Shown: positions 8,043 to 17,832 of the stretch, piece by piece
Numbering within the stretch: position 1 is the stretch's first letter
Layout: each line of letters opens with the position of its first letter
NCBI RefSeq assembly: GCF_034555375.1
Contig: NZ_CP140706.1
Location: 2,471,001-2,535,000 of the forward strand
Direction of reading: 5' to 3'
Origin: Pseudomonas sp. B33.4
GTDB lineage: Bacteria > Pseudomonadota > Gammaproteobacteria > Pseudomonadales > Pseudomonadaceae
DNA length: 64,000 nucleotides
Program-made: the position numbers and the translations under genes
Notes under the pieces: model-generated
Database searches by the model: none
Seen by the model: the letters and a program-made list of their open reading frames with translations, nothing else
What the model was told of the DNA's origin: nothing

Positions 8043-9524
8043 TTAAGCGGCAACCGGCGGTGGCAACGTCGCCACCAGGCGAATCGATGCGGTCAGCTCT
8101 TCCAGCTGGAAGTGCGGTCGCAGGAACACCGTCGCCCGGTAGGCGCCAGGCTTGCCGGCGACTTCGGTGACGTCTACCCGCGCTTCACGCAACGGGTACT
8201 GCGCCTTGATTTCCTGCGGCGCGTTGTCGTTGATCAGCACGTAGTCGGCGATCCAGTTGTTGAGGTAGGTCTGCACGTTGTCGCGGGTCATGAAGCTGCC
8301 AACCTTGTCGCGCATGATCACCTTCAGATAATGGGCGAAACGTGACGCGGCGAGAACATACGGCAACATCGCCGAGATCCGCGCGTTGGCGTTGGCCTCG
8401 TTGGTGTTGTAGACCTTGGATTTGTTGGTGGTCTGGCCGCCGAAGAACACCGCCACATCGCTGTTTTTCTTGTGGCACAGGGCGATGAAACCGAGGTCGT
8501 TAAGTTCTTTTTCGCGGCGATCGGTGATCGCCACTTCGGTCGGGCATTTCAGTGACAGGTCGCCGGAGCTGGTGCGGAACGTATGCGCCGGTAAACCTTC
8601 GACCGCGCCGCCACCTTCAGCACCACGGATCGCTGCGCACCAACCGTACTTGGCGAACGCTTCGGTGATGCGTTGCGACAGCGCCCAGGCCGCATTGCCC
8701 CACAGGTATTTGCTGTGGTCGGTGCCGTTGACGTCTTCGACGTAGTTGATGCCTTCCACTGGCGAGGTGTCAGGGCCGTAGGGCAGGCGCAGAAGGAAGT
8801 GCGGCAGCACCAGAGACACGTAGCGCGAATCCTCGCTCTCGCGGAACGAGCGCCACTTGATCAGCTCCTGACTCTCGAACACTTTCGACAGATCACGCGG
8901 CACCGCCAGTTCGGTGAAGCTGTTCATGTCGAACAGGCGCGGGCTGGCGGCGGCAATGAACGGCGCGTGGGCAGCGGCGGCAACGTTCGACAGTTTCTCC
9001 AGCAGGCCAATGTCCTGCGGATGCCGGCCAAAGGTGTAGTCACCGACCAGCAAGCTGAAGGGATGGCCACCGAAGGTGCCGTATTCCTCTTCGTAGATCT
9101 TCTTGAACAGTGCGCTCTGGTCAAACTCGACGGCTTTTTCCAGGTCGTTCTGCAACTCTTTCTGTGTGACGTTGAGCAAGCGCAGTTTAAGCCGGGTGCT
9201 GGTTTCGGTGTTCTGCACCAGCATGTGCAGACCACGCCACGAGGCTTCGAGTTTTTGCAGATCGGGATGGTGCAGCACCTCGTTGAGCTGGGCGCTGATC
9301 AACTCGTCGATCTGGCTGATGCGGTCGTTGATCATTGCCACGGTGTCCTTGTCGATGGCCATGCCTTCGTCAAGTACCTGGGTAGCGAATTCCGCGAGCA
9401 TGTCGCGGGCGTAGTCCTGCTGACTGTCATCGTGGGCCATGCGGCCGTCGAGAATGATCTGGTCGAGCAGGGAAAGTGTCTCGGTCGTACTGTCGCTGGC
9501 TTGTTTCTGAGCAGAAGCGGGCAT
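8043..9524 (-). CDS. tssC: T6SS sheath large subunit TssC
   Basis: A 493-residue protein of the TssC/VipB/EvpB family. Recognisable segments are LSLLDQIILDGRMAHDD at the N-terminus, LQKLEASWRGLHMLVQNTE, FSLLVGDYTFGRHPQDI and WGNAAWALSQRITEAFAKYGW. With TssB it builds the contractile cytoplasmic sheath around the Hcp tube. The ATG at 9524 has a GGGGAGA site. The gene follows tssB by 30 bp and is co-directional with it. Length matches the family. Confidence 0.96.
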   Translation of the reverse strand: MPASAQKQASDSTTETLSLLDQIILDGRMAHDDSQQDYARDMLAEFATQVLDEGMAIDKDTVAMINDRISQIDELISAQLNEVLHHPDLQKLEASWRGLHMLVQNTETSTRLKLRLLNVTQKELQNDLEKAVEFDQSALFKKIYEEEYGTFGGHPFSLLVGDYTFGRHPQDIGLLEKLSNVAAAAHAPFIAAASPRLFDMNSFTELAVPRDLSKVFESQELIKWRSFRESEDSRYVSLVLPHFLLRLPYGPDTSPVEGINYVEDVNGTDHSKYLWGNAAWALSQRITEAFAKYGWCAAIRGAEGGGAVEGLPAHTFRTSSGDLSLKCPTEVAITDRREKELNDLGFIALCHKKNSDVAVFFGGQTTNKSKVYNTNEANANARISAMLPYVLAASRFAHYLKVIMRDKVGSFMTRDNVQTYLNNWIADYVLINDNAPQEIKAQYPLREARVDVTEVAGKPGAYRATVFLRPHFQLEELTASIRLVATLPPPVAA

Positions 9525-9554
9525 GGCGAATTCTCCCCTCGATTAAGTGGACGA

Positions 9555-10097
9555 TCAGGCTTGCGGTTCGGCCGGTGCCTCGGCATCAGCTGCCGGGGTA
9601 GCGGTGTCTGGGCGGGCCGATTTGATTTCCTGCAGGCCTTCGGTGTTGGCGATGACATCGCGCAACAGCTTGTCCAGGTCATCGTTGCCGTCGAGTTTGG
9701 TCAGCAGATCGCGCAGACGCTGGCGTGCCTCGAACAGGCGCCGCAGCGGCGTGACTTGCTCCACCACCTTGACCGGGTCGAAGTCGTCGATGTGTTTGAA
9801 ATTGAGTTCGATATTGAGCTTGCTGTCGTCGCCGCTGAGGGTGTTGTTGACCTGCAGCGTGGCGCGCGGACTGATCGAGGCGAGCACTTCGTTGAAGTTG
9901 TCACGGTCGATTTCGGTGAAACGCCGCTCAGTCAGTTTTGCCAATGGTTCAAGTGGCTTGCCCGACAGATCGGCGAGAATTCCGACCACCAGTGGCAGTT
10001 CCTTTTTCTCGATGGCGTTGCCGATTTCGACGTCGTAGGTGATTTGCACTCGGGGCGGGCGCACCCGGTCGAGCTTGTGCTGAGTACTTTCTGCCAT
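9555..10097 (-). CDS. tssB: T6SS sheath small subunit TssB
   Basis: A 180-residue protein of the TssB/VipA/ImpB family, with QHKLDRVRPPRVQITYDVE near the start and LPLVVGILADLSG, both diagnostic. It pairs with TssC in the contractile sheath. The ATG at 10097 was chosen over an upstream in-frame Met (10130) because GGAG precedes it at proper distance and the family N-terminus starts there. It is the first gene of the minus-strand unit. The alanine- and proline-rich C-terminal tail is typical. Confidence 0.95.
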   Translation of the reverse strand: MAESTQHKLDRVRPPRVQITYDVEIGNAIEKKELPLVVGILADLSGKPLEPLAKLTERRFTEIDRDNFNEVLASISPRATLQVNNTLSGDDSKLNIELNFKHIDDFDPVKVVEQVTPLRRLFEARQRLRDLLTKLDGNDDLDKLLRDVIANTEGLQEIKSARPDTATPAADAEAPAEPQA

Positions 10098-10324
10098 GTC
10101 GGCGGACTCCGATGCGATGAGCGGGCGCAATGCATCGGGGAGGCCCGTTCATCGCTTTCCCTTGCTGGACCGTAGGTTAGAAAGGGAGGCAGATGACCTG
10201 TCGTTCCTTTGACAAACCTTCTTGATTCGGCTGTAGGAACCGAACTACCCAAGACGCTAGAACAGGTCTATAAAAAAGCAAGCAAAAACATTTTTGGACA
10301 GGTTCGCGAAAAGGAAAATTCATT
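10098..10324. promoter_or_regulatory. Divergent tssB / tssJ intergenic region
   Basis: These 227 bp separate the two divergent T6SS units and must hold both promoters and any control sites. I see an isolated TTGACA at 10209-10214 on the plus strand and an AT-rich stretch around 10265-10300, but no convincing paired -35/-10 element and no sigma-54 GG/GC element. Promoter positions are therefore not assigned. Confidence 0.5.
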
Positions 10325-10771
10325 TTGCATAGACGACTTTTTCTAACACTGCTGTTTGCGTCCCTGGCCGGTTGCTCGCTCTTCGGGCCGAAAGTGGACC
10401 TCGACAGCCTGACCCTCGACGTCGCGCCAAAAGCCAACGACGACACCCCGATTGCCGTGGACTTCGTTGCGGTCGCCGATCCGGATTTGCTCAAGCAATT
10501 GTCGGGCATCAGTGCCAGCCAGTGGTTCGCCGGGCGCGAACAGTACCAGCGCGACTATCGTCAGCTGATGAGCGTGTGGGGACTGGAGCTGGTGCCGGGG
10601 CAATTCATTGACCGCCAGCCCTTCCCGTTAGGGGGCAAGAAGGCCGCTGGACTTTTGGTCTTCGCCAGCTATACCACACCCGGAGCACACCGCTTGCGCC
10701 TCGACGATCAGAGTGAGGCGTGGCTGAAATTCGACAGCCGCGAGATGAGCCTGGTCAACCCCGAACACTGA
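10325..10771 (+). CDS. tssJ: T6SS outer-membrane lipoprotein TssJ
   Basis: A 148-residue lipoprotein with a short signal (MHRRLFLTLLFASLAGC) and a clear lipobox LAGC. The start is a TTG at 10325 with AAGGAAAA upstream; no ATG gives the signal peptide. TssJ anchors the TssJLM membrane complex to the outer membrane through the periplasmic part of TssM. It is the first gene of the plus-strand T6SS unit. The mature part has the small beta-sandwich length expected for the family. Confidence 0.9.
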   Translation: MHRRLFLTLLFASLAGCSLFGPKVDLDSLTLDVAPKANDDTPIAVDFVAVADPDLLKQLSGISASQWFAGREQYQRDYRQLMSVWGLELVPGQFIDRQPFPLGGKKAAGLLVFASYTTPGAHRLRLDDQSEAWLKFDSREMSLVNPEH

Positions 10772-10817
10772 AACACCACCGCTGCCGCCGGATCGCGGCT
10801 TTGTCGAAAGGAGTCGT

Positions 10818-12149
10818 ATGAGCCTGCTACCTGACGCGGTTTGCTGGCACGAAGGCATGCAATTGCTGCCGCAGCATTTTCAGTTGCAAGGGCTGCGAGC
10901 CGAAGCGCTCGGCGCGCATCTGGCGCAAGCGTGCAACCCGTGGTTCTGGGGTGTCAGCCACATGGAGTTCGATCCTTCGGCGCTGAGCGCTGGGGTGGTG
11001 CGGGTACTCTCGCTGCAAGGGACGATGCCCGACGGTCTGCCGGTGGATTTGCAGGCCGGGATCGGGCCGGCACTCGAGCTGGATGTCAGTGCGGCCGTCG
11101 ATGCCACCGACGATGCGACCGTCACCGTGTACCTGGCGATCAGCCCGATGTGGCGTGCCGGGCAGTTGCTGCCGCTCAAGGGCCGCTTGCAGTCGGTGGT
11201 GGGTGACGCGCTACCGGATCTCACCAGTGGTGAATTCCCTGAATCGATCACCGTGTGGCGACCTAATCCACGCCTGTGCACGCAACTGAACAAAGCCGAT
11301 TCGATCTGCCTGCCACTGCTGAAAATCCGCAAGGAGGGCGGCGGGTTCCTGGCGCTGACTTACACCGCGCCAACACCGCTGCTGTTGCCGGAGTCTGCAC
11401 TGGGTCGACGCATCGCCGGCCTCTGCGCGCGGGCGCGGGAGAAATGCCTGTTTCTCGGCGGCCGCTTGCGTCAGGCGCAACAGGCTGGCAACCAGGACGA
11501 TGCGCTGGAAATCCGCCGCCAGTTGACAGCGTTGTGGGCGCGCTTGCCGGAAGTCGAAGGCGCACTGAGCAGTCGTATCGTGCATCCGCAATCTTTGTAT
11601 GTGCACCTGCTCGGGCTGGCAGGCGCATGGGCGGCGCTCGATCCGCTGGCTGGGGTGCCGGCGTTTGCGCCGCTGGATTTTCTCGAGTTGCAGCGCGGTT
11701 TTGATGCAGTGCTGCAATGGCTGGAAACCACCCTCGAACTGATCCGTGCCGGCTACCGCAGCCTGCCTTTCGAGCGTGGTGAGCACAGCTTTTCCATTCA
11801 ACTGCCGGACGAGCAGCCGAGTCAGCGTCTGGTGATCGGTCTGCGCATGCCCAACGGCGCCAGCGAACAAGCGGCCATTGACTGGTTGCGCGGTGCGATC
11901 ATCGCCTCGGCACCGCACATTGCGCTGCTCAGTCGTCAGCGCATGAGCGGTTTGACGCATCAGGTCATGAGCCGCAGCGAACAGGTGGCCTACAGCGTCG
12001 GCGAAGACACGCGACTGTTTGTGATCACGGCCGAAGGCACGTGGTTTGATGCGCAACTGCCGCTGGTCATCGCTGCACCGGCGGCGAAGCTGACCAGCAG
12101 TCCGTGGCAAGTGGTGCTGTTTATCGCCCAGAACAGTGAAAGTGCCTGA
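10818..12149 (+). CDS. tssK: T6SS baseplate adaptor TssK
   Basis: A 443-residue TssK/ImpJ/VasE protein. The N-terminus (VCWHEGMQLLPQHFQLQ) is the family signature, and PLLKIRKEGGGFLALTY and YRSLPFERGEHSFSIQLP follow. TssK trimers link the baseplate to the TssL/TssM membrane complex. The ATG has AAAGGAG upstream. It lies between tssJ and tssL in the standard order, and its length is normal. Confidence 0.95.
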   Translation: MSLLPDAVCWHEGMQLLPQHFQLQGLRAEALGAHLAQACNPWFWGVSHMEFDPSALSAGVVRVLSLQGTMPDGLPVDLQAGIGPALELDVSAAVDATDDATVTVYLAISPMWRAGQLLPLKGRLQSVVGDALPDLTSGEFPESITVWRPNPRLCTQLNKADSICLPLLKIRKEGGGFLALTYTAPTPLLLPESALGRRIAGLCARAREKCLFLGGRLRQAQQAGNQDDALEIRRQLTALWARLPEVEGALSSRIVHPQSLYVHLLGLAGAWAALDPLAGVPAFAPLDFLELQRGFDAVLQWLETTLELIRAGYRSLPFERGEHSFSIQLPDEQPSQRLVIGLRMPNGASEQAAIDWLRGAIIASAPHIALLSRQRMSGLTHQVMSRSEQVAYSVGEDTRLFVITAEGTWFDAQLPLVIAAPAAKLTSSPWQVVLFIAQNSESA

Positions 12150-12167
12150 TCACACAAGGAACGCCGT

Positions 12168-12932
12168 ATGTCGCAAGGAAGTGCCGCAAACCTTGGGTTG
12201 CAGGACGCACCGTTGAGCAGCGCGTTCCGCCAGACGTGGCAGCAATGGCAACAGGACTGGGTGCAATTGCCCAAGGACAGCGAGGACGAAGCCGTGCTGG
12301 TGGACACTGTGGTCGAACTGTCCACGCAAGCGTCGCAGCGGTTGTGGCGCACCGCTTATGCGCGGGTTGGTGATTCGGCGACCGAGCAGGTCAAGGCGCT
12401 GGTCTATGCGTTCGTCGCACTGGTCGACGAAACCCTGCTGTTCACGCCATGGCCCGGACAGTCGGCGTGGCAGGACAAACCTTTGGAGTCGCGTCTGTAT
12501 TCCAGTCGTCAGGCCGGCGAGCAAGTGCCGGCGGCGATTCAGACATTGCTCGATGAACAGCAACCGACCAACCGCGATCTGGCCAACGTTTATCTGCAGT
12601 GCCTGATTCTCGGTTTCCATGGGCGTTTGCGCGGTGAACACAGCCAGGCGCAACTGGAGAAGTGGCGGCTGGCGCTGTACACCTTTGCCTGGCAGGACGA
12701 GGCCAGTTATGCCGATGTCAGTCAGCGTCTGGTGCAACCGTCGTTGACCACGCCATTGCAACTGCCGGTGCGCACGGCGCTGCCGGACGGCTTTCGCCTG
12801 GCACTGGGGATTCTGGCGATGGTGCTGTTGCTGACCGGGCTTGGCCAGTTCCTCTGGCGTGACATTCGTTCGGAGCTGGACCCGGTGTTGCAGATCATCG
12901 ACTCGGTGGCGCCAGCGGAGCAAGACTCATGA
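12168..12932 (+). CDS. tssL: T6SS inner-membrane protein TssL (DotU/IcmH type, short form)
   Basis: A 254-residue DotU-family protein. The cytoplasmic hook domain contains EQVKALVYAFVALVDETLLF and LRGEHSQAQLEKWRLALY. A single membrane segment lies near residues 205-225 (LALGILAMVLLLTGLGQFLW), followed by a short tail. There is no C-terminal OmpA-like peptidoglycan-binding domain, so this is the short form. It docks TssK and partners TssM. The stop overlaps the tssM start (ATGA arrangement), implying translational coupling. Confidence 0.94.
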   Translation: MSQGSAANLGLQDAPLSSAFRQTWQQWQQDWVQLPKDSEDEAVLVDTVVELSTQASQRLWRTAYARVGDSATEQVKALVYAFVALVDETLLFTPWPGQSAWQDKPLESRLYSSRQAGEQVPAAIQTLLDEQQPTNRDLANVYLQCLILGFHGRLRGEHSQAQLEKWRLALYTFAWQDEASYADVSQRLVQPSLTTPLQLPVRTALPDGFRLALGILAMVLLLTGLGQFLWRDIRSELDPVLQIIDSVAPAEQDS

Positions 12933-15900
12933 GTACCCTGACAATAGTCGCGTGGGTGGTTGCGCTGCTACTGGTCGTGGTGATCATCGCTGTGGCGGTA
13001 TGGTGGCTACGCACCCAGAGTGGCGCAGCGATCCGCAGTTTCTACGCAGCCGTGCGGCAAATGGAGCAGGAGCAGGGCAGTCACGATCGCTATCAGATGC
13101 CATGGCTGCTGATGCTCGGCGACGAAACCCAGGGCACGCAACTGGTCAGTGAATGGCGTCTGCAACCGACCGACAAACCGGCGTGGTTCGGCCGCTGGTG
13201 GTCGGACCCGGAAGGCGCTGTGCTGGTGGTGCCGCAGGCGTTGTTTCTGCCCGACGACGGTATGCATTTGCAGCGTGGCGGCTGGTGGCGATTGCTCGGT
13301 CTGATCCTGCGGATACGCAGCAAACGGCCGCTGGACGGGGTGGTCTGGCTGGTGCCGGTCAGTCGCCTGAGTAATCTCGAACAGGCTGCCAGCCTCGGTC
13401 TGGCTGCGCGTCGACGCTTCATCGATCTATTGCAACGTTTTGGCCTGAGTGTGCCGGTATACGTGATCATCACCGGACTTGAAGAGCTGCCAGGGTTTCA
13501 GGAACTGATCAGTGCGCTGCCCGAAGAGGCCCGCGAACGTACCCTTGGCTGGTCGTCGCCTTATTCGCGCGATGCGGTATGGCAAGGGCAATGGAGCGAT
13601 CAGGCGCTTGATCGCATCCATCGTGCTGTGGCGGAAGCCATCATCGAAATCGGCACCTTGTCCGGCCAGTTGAGCGCCGATCTGTACGCCTTGCCGGAGC
13701 GTCTGGAAACCTTGCGACGTGGTTTGCAGAGTGTCCTGGAACCGGTATTTCAAGGCAACGCTCAGGGTGAAGCACCGTGTTTTCGCGGTGTCTATTTCAG
13801 CGCCAGTCAGGCCTCGGAGGATGCCAAGGATGGATTCTCCGCCGACGACAGCGGCTTGCAACAAAGTGTGTTCGTGCGCCAGTTGTGGCGTCAGCGCCTG
13901 GTCGGCGAGCGCGGGTTGGCGCAAGGCGTGCCGCGCCTGCTGCGTTTGCGCCAGCGCTGGCAGCGGCTGACGGCCGGCGTGGCGCTGGTGATCGGGGTTA
14001 TCTGGGCCGTGACGATGCTTTGGGTCTGGCACGTGTCGGTCAAGGATGCCCACGAACTGGCGCGGCAGATGCAGGGCGCGCAAAAGAGCTACGTGGCGAT
14101 CAGCGATGAGGCGCAGCGAGTCGACTCGACCCGGCGTAACGTGCAGACCTTCTGGCGTGTGCTGGAGCGTGCGCCGCACTGGAACTATGTGTCTCTGGTG
14201 TTTCCGACGTCGTGGTTTTCCTCGCTGGACAATCAGCTTGAGCAGCAAGTGTTGCAGTCCACCCAGCGCCACATCATGGTGCCGCTGCATGACCTGTTGA
14301 ACGCGCAACTGGCGCAGATCAAGGCGATCCGCAGCACCGATCGGCGCAGCACTATCGAAAGCGACGACCCGACGCAGTGGCAGAACTATCTGAAGGCGAA
14401 CGATCTGGTGGATCGGGCCTTGCGTCTGGAACAGCAGAACCAGTTGTTCAATCAAGTGCAGAACAACCCGCGCGCACCGCTGGACGACCTGGTGCAACTG
14501 AGCAACAACGCGCTGTCGCTGAACCTCAACACGGGCACCTTGCCCTTTGCCGCGTTCTACAATCGGCTGCTCGTGGCCGGGGAAGACGGCAGCTTGCAGG
14601 CGCTTGATCTGAGCGTCGACCGGCCGCAGATCGTCAGCAACTTTTCCGGATTGATGCAGCGCTGGCTGGATCAGTATTTCCTCGCCGACAACTTTGTCAG
14701 CAAGGCCGGCTATCTCAAATTGCATCTGGATCAGTTGCACGCCGGCAGTGGCAACAGCCTGAGCGAGCTGGAAGACCTGACCGCGCTGGTCGACGATCTG
14801 CAAGCGGCGATCGCCCTGACCAATTCGACGTGGAGTCGCGGCAAGGGCCAGGAACTGGTGCCGGGTTATCGCGACTTTCTCACCAAGGTCGGCAAGAGTA
14901 CGTTGCTGGGAACGCAGGTCGAGCAAGACCTCGACACACAAGCGACACGCCTGCAGCAGAGTTTCCGCGATCAATGGATCGCCCAGATCGGTTCGCGGGA
15001 CAACCTGCTGGTGCAGCAAGCCAGCGGGCAACTGGCCTTGCAGGAACAAGTGATCAAGCTGGATAACGCGATACAGGCGCTGTTCAAGCGTGAATTCGTA
15101 TCGGTCGCCCTGCGCGACAGCGAAGACAACGTCAACCTGCAAGGCCAGACCGTAGACGGCGATGACCTCAATGAATCGTTGAAGTATTTTGCCGACTACA
15201 ACAGCTACATCGCCGAAGAGCTGCCGCGGATTCCACCGGACTTTCGCATAGCACTGTTGAAAACCGCCGAGCGCGCCGCTGCTCAAGCGATGTGGTTGAG
15301 CCTCAAGGACCACAACGACCAGGCGCACCCTTACGCCGTGTTCAACGTCCAGGCCGAGCAAGCCATGGCCCTGCAGAAGGCTTTTGTCGAGGTGCACCGC
15401 GCGGATCTCGCCACGCGCCTGCAAGCGGCGCTCAACCGCCGCGCGATGGCGCAGATTACCGGTGGTATCGAGGAAATCACCGCACAGCCGCTGTTCGGTG
15501 GCCGTGCCGAAATCAGCCAGTGGGACGGTTCGAAAAACCTCGGCTTGCAGTTGTTCGGCGCCAGCGATGTGCAGGATCTGAAGCTGAGCCTCAAACAGCA
15601 ATTCAACACGATGCTCGGCATCACTGAGCGGCGCACGTCTTCGTTGCAGTGGTTGACGACGCAGCAAGCCAATCTCTCGGCACTGGATTACGAACGCGTG
15701 ACCCAGTTCAGCGCACTGAACGATGAACTGCGTAAATACAAAGAAGCGAATCCGGCCAGTTCGCCGGCGCAGATCGAGCAACTCGTCAGCCGTGATTTCA
15801 TTGAAATGGACGTCAATTCCTGCCTGCAAATGTTGCAGACCGCCAACGTTGCCGGCGGGCGTGGCACGTTGGCGATGCGCGCGGTGGAGCTGCAACAGGA

Positions 15901-16753
15901 AGCCATGCAGCGTTGCCAGCAGCTGCAAGTACAGCAGGCGGCAGCCGCGTGGAATGAGCTGGCGAACTACTTCAATCAATATCTGGCTGACCGGTTTCCC
16001 TTCGCCAACGGCGTGCAGATGCCAGATGCCGACCCGGCGCGGGTGCAGTATTTGCTGGAGCTGATCGACAAGCGCCTGCCGGTCGCTCAGGCCGGACTGG
16101 CCAACAATCAGACACCGGAGCGCGTGGCCGCAGCGGACTTTCTCAATCGTTTGAAGCAGGCCAGTACCTGGCTGACGCCGCTGTTCGTACGCGACAAGAG
16201 CGGCATCCTCGGCGTCGAGCTGGACGTGCGCTGGCGCACCGATCGCGATAATGAGCAGGGTGCCGATCAAGTGATTGCCTGGGGTTTGCTGGCGGGCAGT
16301 CAGCAGATCAACTACCCGGTCGCGGCCGAGCAGTCGAGTTTGCGCTGGATGGTCGGTCAACCCATCCGCCTGACCCTGCGCTGGGCACGCAACGGCAAGG
16401 AGCGCCCGGTCAACGATCCACAGCAGCCGAATCTGGTGGTGCGCGATCTGGAGGCTGGTTGGGAGTATGGCGGGCCATGGTCGTTGCTGCGGATGATGCG
16501 CGCGCACTTTTCGGTGCAGCGGCAGCCGAGCATGGATTACACCGACTTCCCGCTGACCCTGCGCCTGCCGGTGACCGCTGCGACCGACAGCGTCACCAGC
16601 GAATTCACCCGCATGTTCGTGCGCTTGTCACTGATGAGCCAAGGCTCGAAATTGCCGCTGTCGATTGCACCGTTGCCCACCCGTGCGCCGCGCTCACCGT
16701 TTCAGCTGACCGGCAGCACCGCCGCCCTTGAATCGCAGAAGGATGACCTGTGA
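12929..16753 (+). CDS. tssM: T6SS inner-membrane protein TssM (IcmF), Walker A degenerate
   Basis: A 1274-residue IcmF-family protein. A membrane segment lies near residues 5-28 and another near 345-368, followed by a large periplasmic domain that ends in a beta-rich C-terminal part. TssM spans the periplasm and joins TssL to TssJ. Where many TssM proteins carry a GxxGxGKT nucleotide loop, this one reads WLLMLGDETQGTQLV, and the expected LLDTAGRY-like segment is replaced by LVVPQALF. It therefore appears to lack the NTPase motifs. The start overlaps tssL by 4 bp and the end overlaps tssA. Confidence 0.94.
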   Translation: MSTLTIVAWVVALLLVVVIIAVAVWWLRTQSGAAIRSFYAAVRQMEQEQGSHDRYQMPWLLMLGDETQGTQLVSEWRLQPTDKPAWFGRWWSDPEGAVLVVPQALFLPDDGMHLQRGGWWRLLGLILRIRSKRPLDGVVWLVPVSRLSNLEQAASLGLAARRRFIDLLQRFGLSVPVYVIITGLEELPGFQELISALPEEARERTLGWSSPYSRDAVWQGQWSDQALDRIHRAVAEAIIEIGTLSGQLSADLYALPERLETLRRGLQSVLEPVFQGNAQGEAPCFRGVYFSASQASEDAKDGFSADDSGLQQSVFVRQLWRQRLVGERGLAQGVPRLLRLRQRWQRLTAGVALVIGVIWAVTMLWVWHVSVKDAHELARQMQGAQKSYVAISDEAQRVDSTRRNVQTFWRVLERAPHWNYVSLVFPTSWFSSLDNQLEQQVLQSTQRHIMVPLHDLLNAQLAQIKAIRSTDRRSTIESDDPTQWQNYLKANDLVDRALRLEQQNQLFNQVQNNPRAPLDDLVQLSNNALSLNLNTGTLPFAAFYNRLLVAGEDGSLQALDLSVDRPQIVSNFSGLMQRWLDQYFLADNFVSKAGYLKLHLDQLHAGSGNSLSELEDLTALVDDLQAAIALTNSTWSRGKGQELVPGYRDFLTKVGKSTLLGTQVEQDLDTQATRLQQSFRDQWIAQIGSRDNLLVQQASGQLALQEQVIKLDNAIQALFKREFVSVALRDSEDNVNLQGQTVDGDDLNESLKYFADYNSYIAEELPRIPPDFRIALLKTAERAAAQAMWLSLKDHNDQAHPYAVFNVQAEQAMALQKAFVEVHRADLATRLQAALNRRAMAQITGGIEEITAQPLFGGRAEISQWDGSKNLGLQLFGASDVQDLKLSLKQQFNTMLGITERRTSSLQWLTTQQANLSALDYERVTQFSALNDELRKYKEANPASSPAQIEQLVSRDFIEMDVNSCLQMLQTANVAGGRGTLAMRAVELQQEAMQRCQQLQVQQAAAAWNELANYFNQYLADRFPFANGVQMPDADPARVQYLLELIDKRLPVAQAGLANNQTPERVAAADFLNRLKQASTWLTPLFVRDKSGILGVELDVRWRTDRDNEQGADQVIAWGLLAGSQQINYPVAAEQSSLRWMVGQPIRLTLRWARNGKERPVNDPQQPNLVVRDLEAGWEYGGPWSLLRMMRAHFSVQRQPSMDYTDFPLTLRLPVTAATDSVTSEFTRMFVRLSLMSQGSKLPLSIAPLPTRAPRSPFQLTGSTAALESQKDDL

Positions 16754-17832
16754 GCCTGCCCTCGACCGCTGTGCCAGACCTGATTGATCAACTGCTCGCG
16801 CCGATCAGCGCGGATGCCCCCTGCGGCGTCGATTTGCGCTATGAGCGTGAGTTCGATCAGTTGCGCGACTTGCGCCGCGAAGATGATGCCAGCCTGCCGA
16901 CCGGGGTCTGGCAGTCGACACTGAAGCGGGCGAACTGGCCGGAGGTGGAGAAGCTCACCACTGCTTTATTGCTCGAGCGCAGCAAGGACTTGATGCTCAG
17001 CGCCTGGCTCGGCGAAGCGTGGCTGCACCTGCAAGCACTGGACGGTTTGCCCGGCAGCCTGGCGCTGATCGCGGGTTTGTGTGAGCGCTTCCCCGAGCAT
17101 TTGCATCCGCAAGCCGAGGAGGGCGATCAGTCGTGGCGCGTGATTCCGCTGGAATGGCTGGTGCGTCGCTACAGTGAAGTGTTGCTCACCCGCGTGCCGC
17201 TGTTCGGCACGCGCAACAGCGATTTTGAAGCCTATACCCTCGAAGTCTGGCGTCGTTTGCAGATTCAACAGGTGCAGGTCAACGACAGCAAGAATGCCAA
17301 AAGCTCGGCAGAAACTGCACGCAATGAACAGAAAAAACTCAGCGACCAGATCCGTGCCACACCGCTGGCATTCTGGTTGCGCACCCAGGGCAACCTGCTG
17401 CTGAGCTTGCAACACCTGCAACGGCTCGACAGCTGGAGCGATGCTTATCTGGGTGAGCAAGGCCCGGGATTGCGTCCCTTGCAGGACATCATTCAAGCGC
17501 TGCTGAAGCTGGTTCAGGAGTTTATCGCCATGCACCCACAACAACCGGCAGCACCGGCACCCGTGGTCGAAACCCCCGTCACCCTGCCGCAGTCTGAAGA
17601 GCCAGCGCCGGTTGCCCAGGTATTTCGCGAACCGGCCAATCGCGAGGAGGCGTATCGGCAATTGCTGTTGATCGCCGAATACCTGGCCCGCACGGAACCT
17701 CACAGTCCCGTGCCCTATCTGATCCGTCGCGGCGTCGAGTGGGGAAATAAACCGTTGAGCGAGTTGCTGGGTGAATTGATCAGCGCCGACGCGGAATCAC
17801 GGCGCCTGTGGACGTTGCTTGGGGTGCTTTAG
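16750..17832 (+). CDS. tssA: T6SS protein TssA
   Basis: A 360-residue TssA protein. The N-terminal ImpA domain is evident (LLAPISADAPCGVDLRYEREFDQLRDLRRE), then WPEVEKLTTALLLERSKDLMLSAWL. A proline-rich linker near residues 257-290 leads to a C-terminal domain starting around NREEAYRQLLLIAEYLARTEPHSP. TssA organises sheath priming or anchoring. It starts with GTG, overlapping the tssM stop, and its own stop overlaps the convergent dehydrogenase gene by 3 bp. Confidence 0.92.
   Translation: MSLPSTAVPDLIDQLLAPISADAPCGVDLRYEREFDQLRDLRREDDASLPTGVWQSTLKRANWPEVEKLTTALLLERSKDLMLSAWLGEAWLHLQALDGLPGSLALIAGLCERFPEHLHPQAEEGDQSWRVIPLEWLVRRYSEVLLTRVPLFGTRNSDFEAYTLEVWRRLQIQQVQVNDSKNAKSSAETARNEQKKLSDQIRATPLAFWLRTQGNLLLSLQHLQRLDSWSDAYLGEQGPGLRPLQDIIQALLKLVQEFIAMHPQQPAAPAPVVETPVTLPQSEEPAPVAQVFREPANREEAYRQLLLIAEYLARTEPHSPVPYLIRRGVEWGNKPLSELLGELISADAESRRLWTLLGVL

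Noticed and set aside
10098..10324. Sigma-54 promoter for the T6SS units
   Set aside because: No GG-N10-GC element with proper flanks is visible in the divergent region.
13427..16507. A 1026-codon open frame on the minus strand
   Set aside because: It lies antisense to tssM. High GC and biased third positions keep the opposite frame open; there is no ribosome site or family similarity.
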